Source: Procambarus clarkii
Taxonomy: Eukaryota; Arthropoda; Malacostraca; Decapoda; Cambaridae
Assembly: GCF_040958095.1 (NCBI RefSeq)
Contig: NC_091154.1
Location: 48,154,807 to 48,218,806, forward strand
Direction: 5' to 3'
Length of the DNA stretch: 64,000 nt
Part shown: positions 31,197-41,397 of the stretch, in pieces
Numbering within the stretch: the stretch's first letter is position 1
Layout: each line of letters starts with the position of its first letter
The notes under the pieces: generated by a model
The model's input: the letters and a program-made list of their open reading frames with translations, nothing else
What the model was told of the DNA's origin: nothing
The model's database searches: none
Program-made: the position numbers and the translations under genes

Positions 31197-31987
31197 ACAT
31201 CATCTAAATTTTGGAGACTTGAGGCAAAGTGAAATTCACACCAGTTACTCCATCTATCATCATTCTATTATGCAGGAGGTACTGCACGTTTATGGGTCAT
31301 TCAATAAGGTTAGCAGACTTCTAGATGTTACTACTGCTAGGCTTAGGCTCAGCTACAAGTACCTCTGGGAATTTGTAACATCTGCTGATGTAAATTTGAT
31401 TAAATGTAAACTCTGTCAGCAGAACTATTCACATACTTTGCGCCATTATATAATGGAATGTGAAAAAATCACGGAATTTAGAGATAACACCATCAATAGT
31501 GTCCAAGAAATGTGTAAGTACTTCATTCATAATGCTGTGCTGCCCGAAATCTTAGCGAAGTATCCAAAATTTGCTTACTGTAAGTAATGCATGCACATGA
31601 CTGTAAAGCTGCCGCCCAGTTGGGTGGGTGTGCAGCAAGACTAGTAACTGTGCGACTCATCATAGATGTAAAGTGCCTTGTATAGTGACTGTTGTGAGCC
31701 TCTTGTTGAATCACTTGTGACACAAAAGGTTATTGATGTGTGTATTTGTGTGGGTGATTAAATATGTATGTGTATGTATATATGTATATGTACATGTATG
31801 CATGAGTATGTGTACATGTATATATAACATTAATAATTGTGTAACTATTGTCAAAACATTACTATTTGCTTAGCTAAACGAACTAGAGGGTTCAGTTCCT
31901 GAACCGATTATGTGCCTCTGTAATCCTTTACACCACCGCCCATGGGATGGGTATGGGGTGCATAATAAAGAAAGAAAGAAAGAAAGA
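31197..31987 (+). mobile_element. 5'-truncated LINE fragment with (GAAA)n tail
   Basis: Coding remnant at 31219-31587 ends in a C-terminal LINE zinc finger (CKLCQQNYSHTLRHYIMEC, pattern C-x2-C-x7-H-x4-C), then a 3' UTR with a TGTA-rich stretch (31740-31830) and a tail of (GAAA)n at 31966-31987. AGTA occurs on both sides (31193-31196, 31988-31991), a short TSD. PLE sequence joins smoothly across it. Confidence 0.8.
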
Positions 31988-32204
31988 AGTATGTGGCAGG
32001 TTTCAAGTCCATGTCAACCAAGACCTGCTTGATGATACCCATGTAGAAGTTCGCAAACAGGACACTTAGGGGAGAACCCATGGCGACCCCATCTACTTGC
32101 TTATACATGTGCCCATCTGGGCTCAAGTAAGTAATTATCAAAAGAAGGCACCAAACCGGGAAGGCTATGTAGCACCATCAAATACGCAAAATAATCAGAG
32201 GGCG

Positions 32205-35200
32205 CTAAATATCACCAAGGATGCCAATACAAGAACAAAAACGCATAAGGCGAACGATATCAAAAGTATCCGAGTCACCAAGAATTCTATCGAGGGACAG
32301 GTGACCGCGAGGGGCGGTCGGAAAGCAAGACACACGCTCGTCCTGGAAGTCAGGACATTCAAGAAGGACATGCACGACCGTAAGAGGGACAATGCAACTA
32401 GGACAATAAGGAGCAGGGCGGTGCTCCATCAAGTGACCATGGGTTAAGCGAGTATGGCCAATACGCAACCTCGCCAGAGCCGTTTCCCACCGCCGGTTAC
32501 GGTGGAAGGAGGACGGCCACGAGGAAACACAACATTTAAGAGTACGTAGCTTGTTACCAGTAACAGACAACCAAGAGTCCTGCCAACGGGTAAGGACTGA
32601 GGAATGGATAACCGGGTAAAAGTCGGAATACGGAATGCCTTTACGAGAGATGGGACAAGAGCGGACAGCTTCCTTGGCGGCAGCATCCGCACGCTCATTT
32701 AAACACACACCAATATGGCTGGGAACCCAACAAAACTCAACCGACTTAAATTTACTGTGAACGAGAAACAGCCAATGCTGGATCTCAACAACTACTGGAT
32801 GAACCGGATTAAAGGACCCGAGAGCCATGAGGGCACTACAAGAGTCAACAACAACCACAAAGGAAGACTGACAACGAGAAAGCAGGAGACGAAGAGCATA
32901 GAGAATAGCATAAAGTTCCGCTGTAAAGATGCTAGTCTCCAGAGGCAAGCGACACATATAAGTGCGATCAGGAAAAACAACAGAGTAGCCAACACCGTCC
33001 GCTGACTTAGACCCATCGGTGAAGACAAAGAGAGCGGGAGTGAGAAGAAAAGTGCTCGAGGAAAAGGCGTTTTAGAACCGTAGGAGGGGTAAAAGCTTTA
33101 GTGATACGGGTCAAGGATGTACAAAACCGCGGAAGAGGGACCCTCCATGGGGGCAAAGAAGGAACAACACGAGGAGAAACATCAGAAATACGAACGGAAA
33201 GAGAATCCTGTAGGCGAGATAACCGGACAGAAAGAGGGAGGTGGTGAAGAGGAACAGGAACCGCAGGAGGGGTAAAAGTTAAAGCACGACAGAGGCGAGA
33301 GGAAGGATGTTGCAAGGACCGCTCAAGATAGCGAAGACAGTAGCGATCACGGCAGTCCTGGAGAGACAGGAAGCCAGTGTCAACATACAAGCTAAGGACG
33401 GGAGTCGAACGAAAGGCACCAGAACTGAGGCGCAACCCAGTATGGTGCAAAGCATCAAGACGGCGAAGAGTAGAAGGAGAAGCAGACGAGTAAGCAGGGC
33501 AACCATAATCGAGCTTAGACAGGACGAGAGAGGAATGTAAAGCAAGGAGAGTGCGCCTATCTGCCCCCCCCAAGAAGTATGGGACAAGACCCGAAGGAGG
33601 GTAAGGGCCTTAGAGCACTCAACACGGAGGTAAGAGATATGGGGAGACCAAGACAAACGAGTGTCAAGGAATAACCCCAAAAGCTTCGCGGAATCTTTGT
33701 ATTCAAGGGGATGACCATAAAGTGACAAAGAGGGACGAAGAACAACCCGTTTCCGCGTAAAAGTCATGGCACAAGTCTTAGAAGTAGAGAACTTGAAGCC
33801 ATGACCTGTGGCCCAAGACGACACGGCATCAATTGCAAGTTGAAGCCGGCGTTGAAGGAGAGGCGAATCATCACCCTGACAACAAAGGGTAAGATCATCG
33901 ACATAGAGAGCGGAGAAGACACCAGAAGGAAGAGAGGAAAGAAGACCATTGAGGGCAACCAGAAAAAGAGTAGTGCTCAGAACACTACCCTGGGGCACAC
34001 CTTCGTATTGCTGAAAAGAGGGAGAGAGAGCGGTACCAAGGCGCACCCGAAAGGAACGACGAGAGAGGAAGCTGCAGCTGCGGAGAAAGAGAGGGAGATG
34101 ACCACGAAGGCCAAAAGAATGAAGTTGAGATAGGATATGATAACGCCAAGTGGTGTCGTAAGCCTTTTCTAGGTCAAAAAGGACGGCAACAACGGAGGTC
34201 TTCGCAGCAAAAGCAGTACGAATATAGACCTCCAAGTTCACCAGGACATCTGTCGTGCTGCGGCACTTGCGGAAACCAAATTGAGAAGGGGAGAGGAGGT
34301 GATGGTATTCCAGGAACCACATCAGACGAACGTTAACCATACGTTCAAAGAGTTTGCAGACACAACTTGTGAGAGCAATAGGGCGAAAGTCCTTAGGGGA
34401 AGTACCCAGAGACCCCGGTTTGCGAACAGGGAGGACAACGGCATCGAGCCAGTCCTCAGGGACTGACGACGACTCCCAGATCCGATTATACAGACTCAGT
34501 AAATACTGAGACGTGCTCGGAGGGAGATGGCGAAGCATCTCATAATGAATACCATCGGAGCCCGCCACCGTAGAACCGCAGAGGGCCAGGGCAGAACGAA
34601 GTTCAGAGAGAGAGAAGGGATCATTATAGGGAAGCTGAAGACGAGTGCAGAAATCTAAAGGACGAGACTCAAGGACAGGTTTATGAAGAAGGAAAGATTG
34701 GGGAAGATGAAGACCAGAGCTAACAGAAGAAAAGTGGGAACCCAGTACGGAAGCGACCTGCAACGGGTCCGCCACAAGAGTATCATGGAGGTGAAGGACC
34801 GGTGAAACATCGGGAACGAACTTACCCGCTATCTTGCGGATATGCTTCCAGATCTGGGGCAGAGGAGTTTCGGACGTAATTGTTGAGACATAAGATGCCC
34901 AACATTCACGTTTAGCCGTACGGATGGCCCTACGGGCCACCGCACTCGCTTTCCGAAAGAAAAGAAAAGAATCGGTCGTCTGCCTACGGCGGTGCCTCTT
35001 CCAGGCTGCACGCTTACAGCGGACAGCCCGAGCACAGTCCGCATTCCACCAGGGAACGCACTTCCGTGGACTACGAGAAGAAGAGCGAGGAATAGAGCGG
35101 AGGGCAGCGTTGAAGACAGTGTCATCTAAAAGGAGGAGAGCGCGAGAGAGAGGCAGAAGGTAGAGGTCAGAGAGAGCAGCACTGAGGGTAAATGGGGTCC

Positions 35201-35937
35201 AGTCCGCTATAGCAAACTGCCACCTAGGGAAAGAGAGGGAAGGGCGAAAAGAGAAAAAGGAAACAAGGATGGGGAAATGATCACTTCCATGGAGGTCATC
35301 AAAAACTGCCACGTGAAATCTAAGTAAAGAGAAGAAGAGCAGAGAGAAAGATCAAGACAAGAAAGGGTGCAAGTCCGAGAGTCCAAATGAGTGGGCTCAC
35401 CAGAATTCAGAAGAGACAGGGAAGAAGAGAGGAGAAACGGCTCAAGAAGGCGACCCCGGGTATTCGTAAGAACGTCACCGCAAAGAGAATGACGACAATT
35501 GAAGTCACCCAGCAGGAGCACAGGCTCCGGCAAGGGTCTAGGAGGTGTTTCAAATCAGGAAGAGAAAGCGGGACACTCGGGGGGAGATAAATGGAACAAA
35601 CTGTGTACCATTTCCCCACAAAGATACGAGCAGCAGAACAATGGAGAGGCGAAGGAAAAAGTAAAGGAACAAAGGGAACATCAGCACGAATCAAAAGAGC
35701 AGAAGAATTAGAAGCCCCAGCAACGGCTGGGGGGGCCGGGGAGAGAAAGGAATAGCCACAAAAACGACCAGGTCGAGCACCAAGCATCGGCTCCTGGTGA
35801 CAGACACAAAGGGGCGAAAACGGCGAAATCAGAAGTTGGAGTTCGAGGAAATTGGCGCAATAACCTTGAACGTTCCATTGAAGAATAGACATCGACAAGA
35901 AGAGAAAGGACAAAAACAGAGAACAAGGAAGAAACAA
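32205..35937 (-). pseudogene. LINE copy 1 ORF2 (APE-RT-RNase H)
   Basis: Domains in order: endonuclease 35937-35250 (ILQWNVQGY, HQEPML, GDFNCRHS), RT within 33279-35312 (FDLEKAYDTTW, GVPQGSVLS, YVDDLTL intact), RNase H and C-terminal zinc finger in 32205-33050. Disabling changes: a C-run expansion near 33570 (tgcccccccc versus tgcccccc in copy 3), a base loss near 35306, a base loss in the RNase H leader near 33030, and extra bases in the endonuclease. A 6-bp duplication (ctgcag) near 34073 keeps frame. The RT catalytic residues are intact. Confidence 0.86.
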
Positions 35938-35960
35938 AGGCGAAAGAGCAACAGAGCACG

Positions 35961-37490
35961 TTAAAGAATATCAGGGTCGGGATCAGGGTCAGCAAAGTCA
36001 GGGTTAGGGGGCATGGATAAGCTGAGCAAAGACGGAGGGAAGGAGGCGGGAGAACAGACCAGAGGTGGGCGGGCGGGGTCCGGAAGAGGAGGAGACAACG
36101 GAGGGAAGCAGTCAAGGACAGCAGCAGGAAGAAGGGGGTAGAAAGAGGGGAGCGCACCTCAGCAAGGGCATCAACCGAGAGGGAAGCGGGGGCTAAAGAA
36201 ACCTCCATAGCAGGAACAGGGGGCGCAACCACCGAAATGGGAGGGGAAGGAGCGAGAGAGGCAGAAGTAGGGGCCGAGGAAGAAAGCGAAACCTTCTTAC
36301 CCGCCGGGGAGGAGGAAGGAGAGGAGCCAGGCTTACGCTTCTGACTTAAAGAGACAGGTGTCCCAGCAACCACGTACTGGGCAACAGATTCTAGCGTCTC
36401 AACAGGAGAAGCTGAACGAGAGCACACTTGACGGCCGTTTGGAGAGCGATGGACATCAGCCCGCACCGACAGGCAGCAGGGAGAGTCAAGAGACGGAGGG
36501 GAAGGATGGGAAGGAGGAACGGAGGGAGACGAGGAAGAAGACACAGGAGACAAGACAGACCGGGTAGAAAGAAGGGGAACCCCAGACAGAGGACCAGGAG
36601 GTGGATCCTTCGGGGGAGAACCCAGAGGAACAGAGGAGGGGGCAGTGGGCATATCAGGGTCCAAGGCCCGAAAACGGTTGTGTGTCTGAGGAAGGTGGGA
36701 AGGACGAGGAGAGGAAGAGCGCAACACGCGAGCATAAGAGATATTAGCATAAGGCGGGAGCCGGCGAACCTGGCGTCTCGCCTCAGGAAAAGATAAACGC
36801 TCCCGGTGCTTCAAGTTGAGGATGGCTGCCTCAAGCTTGTAATGGACACACACACGGGAGAAGGTAGGATGGGCCTCACCACAGATGAGGCAACGAGCCT
36901 GGGGAGAAGTGCACTCCGACTTAGAGTGACCTTTGCCACCACACAAAGGACAAAGACAGACAGTCCCGGAGCAGCGGAGGGCACCATGCCCAAACCTCCA
37001 GCACTTGTTACAGAGCCGAGGAGAAGGAATGTACTCCTGGACAGAGCACCTGGCACCAGCAAGAATGACAGAGGGTGGAAGGGTCCTACCATCAAAGGTA
37101 ATCTTCACAACCCGGAGGGGTTGACGGCGACTACCACGAGGGGGACGAGTAAACGTGTCCACCTGGAGAATAGAATGGCCCTGGGCACCAAGGATATGTC
37201 GAATATCGTCGTGGCAGTCACGCAGGTCCCGAACACCGGTCGCAACATGGGGCGGGAGCAGAATAGTGCCAACACTGGCATTCAACTGAGCGTTCTTCAA
37301 GACCCGAACAGGGGTCTCGCCAAGGCAGGATAAGGCAGCCAAGCGGGAAGCAGCATCCTGAGAAGGAGCAGCAACGACACGTGTACCGAGACGAGTGGGG
37401 TTGAAAGTAATGGAGGTATCCACGGAATCAACGAGATGTCGATGGAGGGAGAAATCGTCAGGAGGCGCAGAATCAAGAGGGAGGAGATGC
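35961..37490 (-). pseudogene. LINE copy 1 ORF1 (gag-like), N-terminally deleted
   Basis: Three CCHC-type knuckles are present in the frame starting at 37423: CNKCWRFGHGALRC, CPLCGGKGHSKSEC and CLICGEAHPTFSRVC. The N-terminal part of the 644-residue protein is missing through the 5' deletion. A frameshift near 36130 moves the Pro/Ser-rich tail into another frame before the stop at 35961-35963. Confidence 0.82.
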
Positions 37491-37498
37491 CACCTTAA

Positions 37499-39076
37499 CC
37501 CTCAAACCGCTAGGGGGCCCAAACGGAATTCACACCCACAGGCGCAACAAAAAAAAAAAAATCCAAAAAATTCTTTTGTCTTATAGAAGTATTCATTTTT
37601 GTTCCCTGATCACGGAAAAAATAACAAAAAAATCGTAGGCGGCATATTTTAGCCGCAATAGGGTAGGAAAGTGTGGCAAAAAAGAGGCGTTGGCAGAGCC
37701 TTCGCCAGATGAGGTCTACTCCGCCCGAGCTGTCAGACGGCAGTTGCCACAAATATATTATTACCTAATTATTTCAATGTCTCTGATTGATTTTTTATTA
37801 GTTTTTTTGCAGTAATATTATTCCATACAGTGAATTGTGGTATATTTATATTATAAAATGTGTGAACCATCGCTGTACTCAAAATTATGGTGTGCATATT
37901 AGTGATTCAATTATTATGTTCATAAAACAATAAACAAATAGTTTTGCTGTTGTTACACTATATACACAGGTTATATATAAGTATTTGCATGTTTTGTACA
38001 CCATAACGAACTACTAAGTTGGTCTTGTGAGTCAAAAAGCAACGAGGAGTGACCGCCAAACACCAGCGAGCCACTCACTCCCTCAACACCACCTCACTCA
38101 CCCTCATTCACCTCCTACAATACTCTTTCTGTATTTATTCACTATACACAGACGTTATATATATGTATTTACATGTTTTGTTCACCATAACTGTACATCT
38201 AAGCTTGTATGGTGAGTAAAGGCCACAAAGACGTAGCTACTCACACAGTCAGCTGATCGGCGGCCGCCCTCAAGGCCAGACACACTAATATTTGTCCTTC
38301 AACAATATTGTTTGTGGTGTTATTACGCTATATACACATATTATAAGTATCTACCTGTTTTATTCACCATACCTGAACAAATAAACTGGTATGGTGCCCA
38401 AAGACCATAGTGGCCATCAGTAAACACCATGCCAAGACGTGCAGACGACGCTCTTCCCTCACAAAAATGGCGGCTCCCAACCTACTCCTCTCGCTGTTAT
38501 CACACTCTATACACACGTTATATATGAGTATCTACATTTGTGTTCACCATATCGAACCACTAAGCTGGTATGGTGAGTGCAGTCAATAAATGGTGGCCAC
38601 ACACAGTCAGAAGATGACGCCACAACCCTCCCTCGCACAGCCTTACGCCTCCCTCCATGGAGCACAGCGCTAAATATCACCACAATCCTGCTATTATCAG
38701 AATCCTGGTCAGTTTTATCACAGTCAGGGGGCTTCAGTAATACTATCACTGCTAAATAATAGCAGTATCATATATATTATGGTATTTGTAGGCGATGCTG
38801 TGGTCACAAGCTGAACAGCGGGGCTGTGAGCTCGTGCTGCGTGCGCCAGCCTTGGTGGCTTGCTCAATACTGATGCTGTAACACCCAAGAATGTTGGCCT
38901 GGATTTTTTTTCTAGGTGGCATCTGGCAACTATCGGTCGTGGCTGTACTATAGCTGCCCCTATCCCAGGCGGGGAGTTTAAATTATAGCGCTAGACACGA
39001 AATCATATATAAATGATGTGCGCGGTTTCGGTTTTGTCACTGATATCATTTATATATGATATGCGCGGTTTGAGGG
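37499..39076. mobile_element. piggyBac-type MITE (non-autonomous) at TTAA
   Basis: 1578 bp flanked by TTAA on both sides (37495-37498, 39077-39080). TIR CCCTCAAACCGC at 37499 and inverted at 39076. A subterminal hairpin near the right end (tcatatataaatgat at 39003 and its complement at 39044) has a counterpart in the 40-kb piggyBac remnant. No transposase is recognisable. The interior has four tandem units of about 180 bp. Confidence 0.9.
37950..38600. repeat. Four tandem units of about 180 bp inside the piggyBac MITE
   Basis: The block ctatatacaca, gttatatataagtatt, gttttgt-caccata recurs at about 37958, 38138, 38327 and 38505 (spacing 180, 189, 178). Units are diverged, with Tyr/Arg-rich spacers between the conserved blocks. 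Confidence 0.75.
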
Positions 39077-39462
39077 TTAAGAACCGACAGTCTGTCGAGA
39101 TCGGGTTCAGTGACGAAAGGGGGATTGACAATAAAAGGTTCCCCTCGCTCTCGACGTCGGGTACTACAGTTTTACGGGTGCAAGAGTATGCCTCCTCAAG
39201 CACCCGGGCATCAAAATAGAAGAAGTCCAAGGGAAGAACCAGAACAAGCAAAAGGTCGGCAGGAAACGGCAAGCAGATAGGAGAAGAGGGGGGAGAAAAA
39301 CGAAACAGAAGGAAAAGGAAAAGGTGCTCAGCATAATTGGAGAGGACGGCAGCAGGAGCACAAGGCTAGAAAAGGACAGAGGACTGTCCCAAGGAGCATC
39401 ACACTCCGGCAGCCGCCCACTAAGCCCCCCTCACAGCAACGAGCTGAGCGGGGAGGGGGGTA

Positions 39463-40096
39463 ACGCGACAAAACATCGCTTGGTAACACCACTAGTGACA
39501 GGCTCTGTAATACTATTTTCTGATTCAACTTCACTAAACCCAGAAAAAGAGTCACCTTCCTCTGACTCATCGCCAAAAATATTCTCATACTGCAAATAAC
39601 CACAAGAAACTGAGTGGTCAGGAGTGAATTGGTGTAGTGTGTGGACGAGGAGGCAGTGGTGAACGTGTAGGCTTTGCCCTGGGAGGAGGCTGTATCTCAT
39701 TCTCACTCTGTTAAGAGTCTCATCGGACTCCTGTTAAAGACTTTATCGATGTCATTGTCATCAATATCACTTTCCTTACCATCAGAAAATAATTCAGTAT
39801 GAATTTCATCAGTCAATGATTGTGTAGTGCAGTGCATTGAGCATGGTTGGGCGTTAGGACGTGATGCACTCGTCATCGTGTCTGCTGGGTAACTGAGGCC
39901 CCTACACAATGGTGGTCTATGCTGGAATTTTTTCAAAGATGGCGCTTGTTTACTATTGGCCCTGGGCAGCATATGGGTCCCCACTAACCAGCGGGCCATT
40001 TAAATCTTGCGCGGTACTCTAGCATATCAATAGCTGTGGTGTGCAATTCCGCAACAGTTACTCACCATAGCTATTGATGTGTTGTGCAGTTTAAGG
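39463..40096 (-). mobile_element. piggyBac-like 5' remnant (N-terminal transposase region)
   Basis: Minus-strand pieces at 39703-39999 and 39431-39706 have acidic stretches (DGKESDIDDNDIDKVF; ENIFGDESEEGDSFSGF) like the disordered N-terminus of piggyBac transposases; no DDD domain is present. The right end, cccttaaactgc on minus at 40096, resembles the 37499 MITE TIR and has the same kind of subterminal inverted repeat (40026-40041 with 40061-40078). The following ATAA may be a decayed TTAA. The left side is cut by LINE copy 1. Confidence 0.6.
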
Positions 40097-40104
40097 GATA
40101 AGAC

Positions 40105-41149
40105 ACATTTGGGCAGAAACAAATGGGCAGCGTTTCTTTCGCCCTGATGTAACTGTTCACCTAGCAGTAAATAGGTACCTGGGAGTTAGACATTTGTTAC
40201 GGGTGTATGTGTGTGTGTGTGTACACTCACCTAATTGTGCTTGCGGGGGTTGAGCTTTGGCTCTTTGGGCCCGCCTCTCAACTGTCAATCAACTGGTGTA
40301 CAGGTTCCTAAGCCTACTGGGCTCTATCATATCTACATTTGAAACTGTGTATGGAGTCAGCCTCCACCACATCACTTCCTAGTGCATTCCATTTATTAAC
40401 TACTCTGACACTGAAAAAATTCTTTCTCTGTGACTCATCTGGGTACTAAGTTTCCACCTGTGTCCCCTTGTTCGTGTCCCACCCATGCTGAAGAATTTGT
40501 CTTTGTCTACCCTGTCAATTCCCCTGAGAATTTTGTAAGTGGTTATTATGTCTCCCCTTACTCTTCTGTTTTCCAGGGATGTGAGGTTCAGCTCCTTTAG
40601 CCTTTCCTCGTAGCTCATTCCTCTCAGTTCCGGGACGAGCCTGGTGGCATACCGCTGAATCTTCTCTAACTTTGTCTTGTGTTTAACTAGGTATGGACTC
40701 CAGGCTGGAGCTGCATACTCCAGGATTGGTCTTACATAAGTGGTATACAGGGTCCTGAACGATTCCTTACACAAGTTTCTAAAGGAAGTTCTTATGTTGG
40801 CCAGTCTAGCATATGCCGCTGATGATATTCTTTTGATGTGGGCCTCTGGGGAAAGGTTCGGTGTGATATCGACCCCCAGATCTTTCTCTCTATTTGACTC
40901 TTGCAGGATTTCACCTCCCAGATGATACTTTGTGTTCAGCCTCCTGCTCCGTTCACCTAATTTCATTACCTTACACTTTCCTGAGTTGAACTTTAGCAGC
41001 CATTTTCTAGACCATTCCTCTAGTTTGTCCAGGTCATCCTGTAATCTCTGTCTATCTTCATCCGTCTTGATTCTTCTCATAATTTTTGCATCATCAGCAA
41101 ACATTGAGAGGAACGAGTCTATACCCTCCGGAAGATCGTTTACATATAC
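40105..41149 (-). mobile_element. CR1-like LINE, 3' part (rest at 63857-64000)
   Basis: The minus frame at 40400-41104 carries RT motif MFADDAKIMRRI (FADD), thumb (REKDLGVDITPNLSPEAHI) and C-terminus (GTRTRGHRWKL), then a frameshift near 40430. The 3' region includes a (GT)n and cctaattgtgcttgcggggg. At 41149 the frame stops in YVNDLPEG, where Tigger C begins. The upstream codons (GVPQ, PILFLI) are at 63857-63930, so the LINE was once continuous across a TA. Confidence 0.85.
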
Positions 41150-41397
41150 TGTAACCCCGCGATTATCCGGGATTCGAACATCCGGAAAACGCCCTTATAC
41201 GGCCAAAATCGTGATCGGATAAAGTTACCACAATATCCGGCCAAAATGGCCACAGGAACCGGATAAAAGCTGGTTTGGTCGGATAAAATATCGGGGCCAG
41301 TTAATTTTCTGCCAATGTTGCACTATCCAGACCGTCGGCCGGATAATCATGGCTTTGTCCGTATATGAAACACATGAGGTGGGCCGTACCGTATTAA

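Larger units (their letters stand above)
29599..32126 (-). mobile_element. Penelope-like element, copy 3, with nested SINE and LINE fragment
   Basis: PLE sequence lies at 29599-29683, 29975-31196 and 31988-32126, separated by a SINE and a truncated LINE. Minus-strand coding pieces: 31988-32126 (DGHMYKQVDGVAMGSPLS, a PLE RT motif), 30741-31109 (thumb), 30497-30790 and 30218-30469 (GIY-YIG part: VVYAFKCPLGDCK, SLSRRLTMHKQQGSIKEH). Frameshifts near 30497 and 30760 break the protein. It is more diverged than the 7-9 kb pair. The upstream side is cut by LINE copy 1 at 32127. Confidence 0.85.
32127..39462 (-). mobile_element. I-group LINE copy 1, with nested piggyBac MITE
   Basis: Same family as copy 3. 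The 3' tail is at 32127 ((TTAC)-type, taagtaattatc on plus) and the 5' end, ccccccTCCCCGCTC on minus, at 39462. ORF2 is at 32205-35937 and ORF1 at 35961-37490. ORF1 and the 5' UTR are joined by a deletion: gaggagat (37481-37488) runs straight into gccaccttaa, omitting about 530 bp present in copy 3. A piggyBac MITE (37499-39076) sits in the 5' UTR. The flanks differ (PLE on the left, piggyBac on the right) and show no TSD. Confidence 0.88.

Noticed and set aside
32715..33005. Plus-strand frames conserved among LINE copies (for example MAGNPTKLNRLKF at 32715, 44475 and 57806)
   Set aside because: Antisense shadows of the conserved ORF2; conservation follows from the coding strand.
33007..33573. 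Separate small genes in the RNase H/linker part of LINE copy 1 (and equivalents in copy 2)
   Set aside because: They are frameshifted pieces of ORF2, matched residue by residue to copy 3.
40020..40096. Rho-independent terminator-like hairpin
   Set aside because: It is the subterminal inverted repeat of a piggyBac end in a eukaryotic genome.
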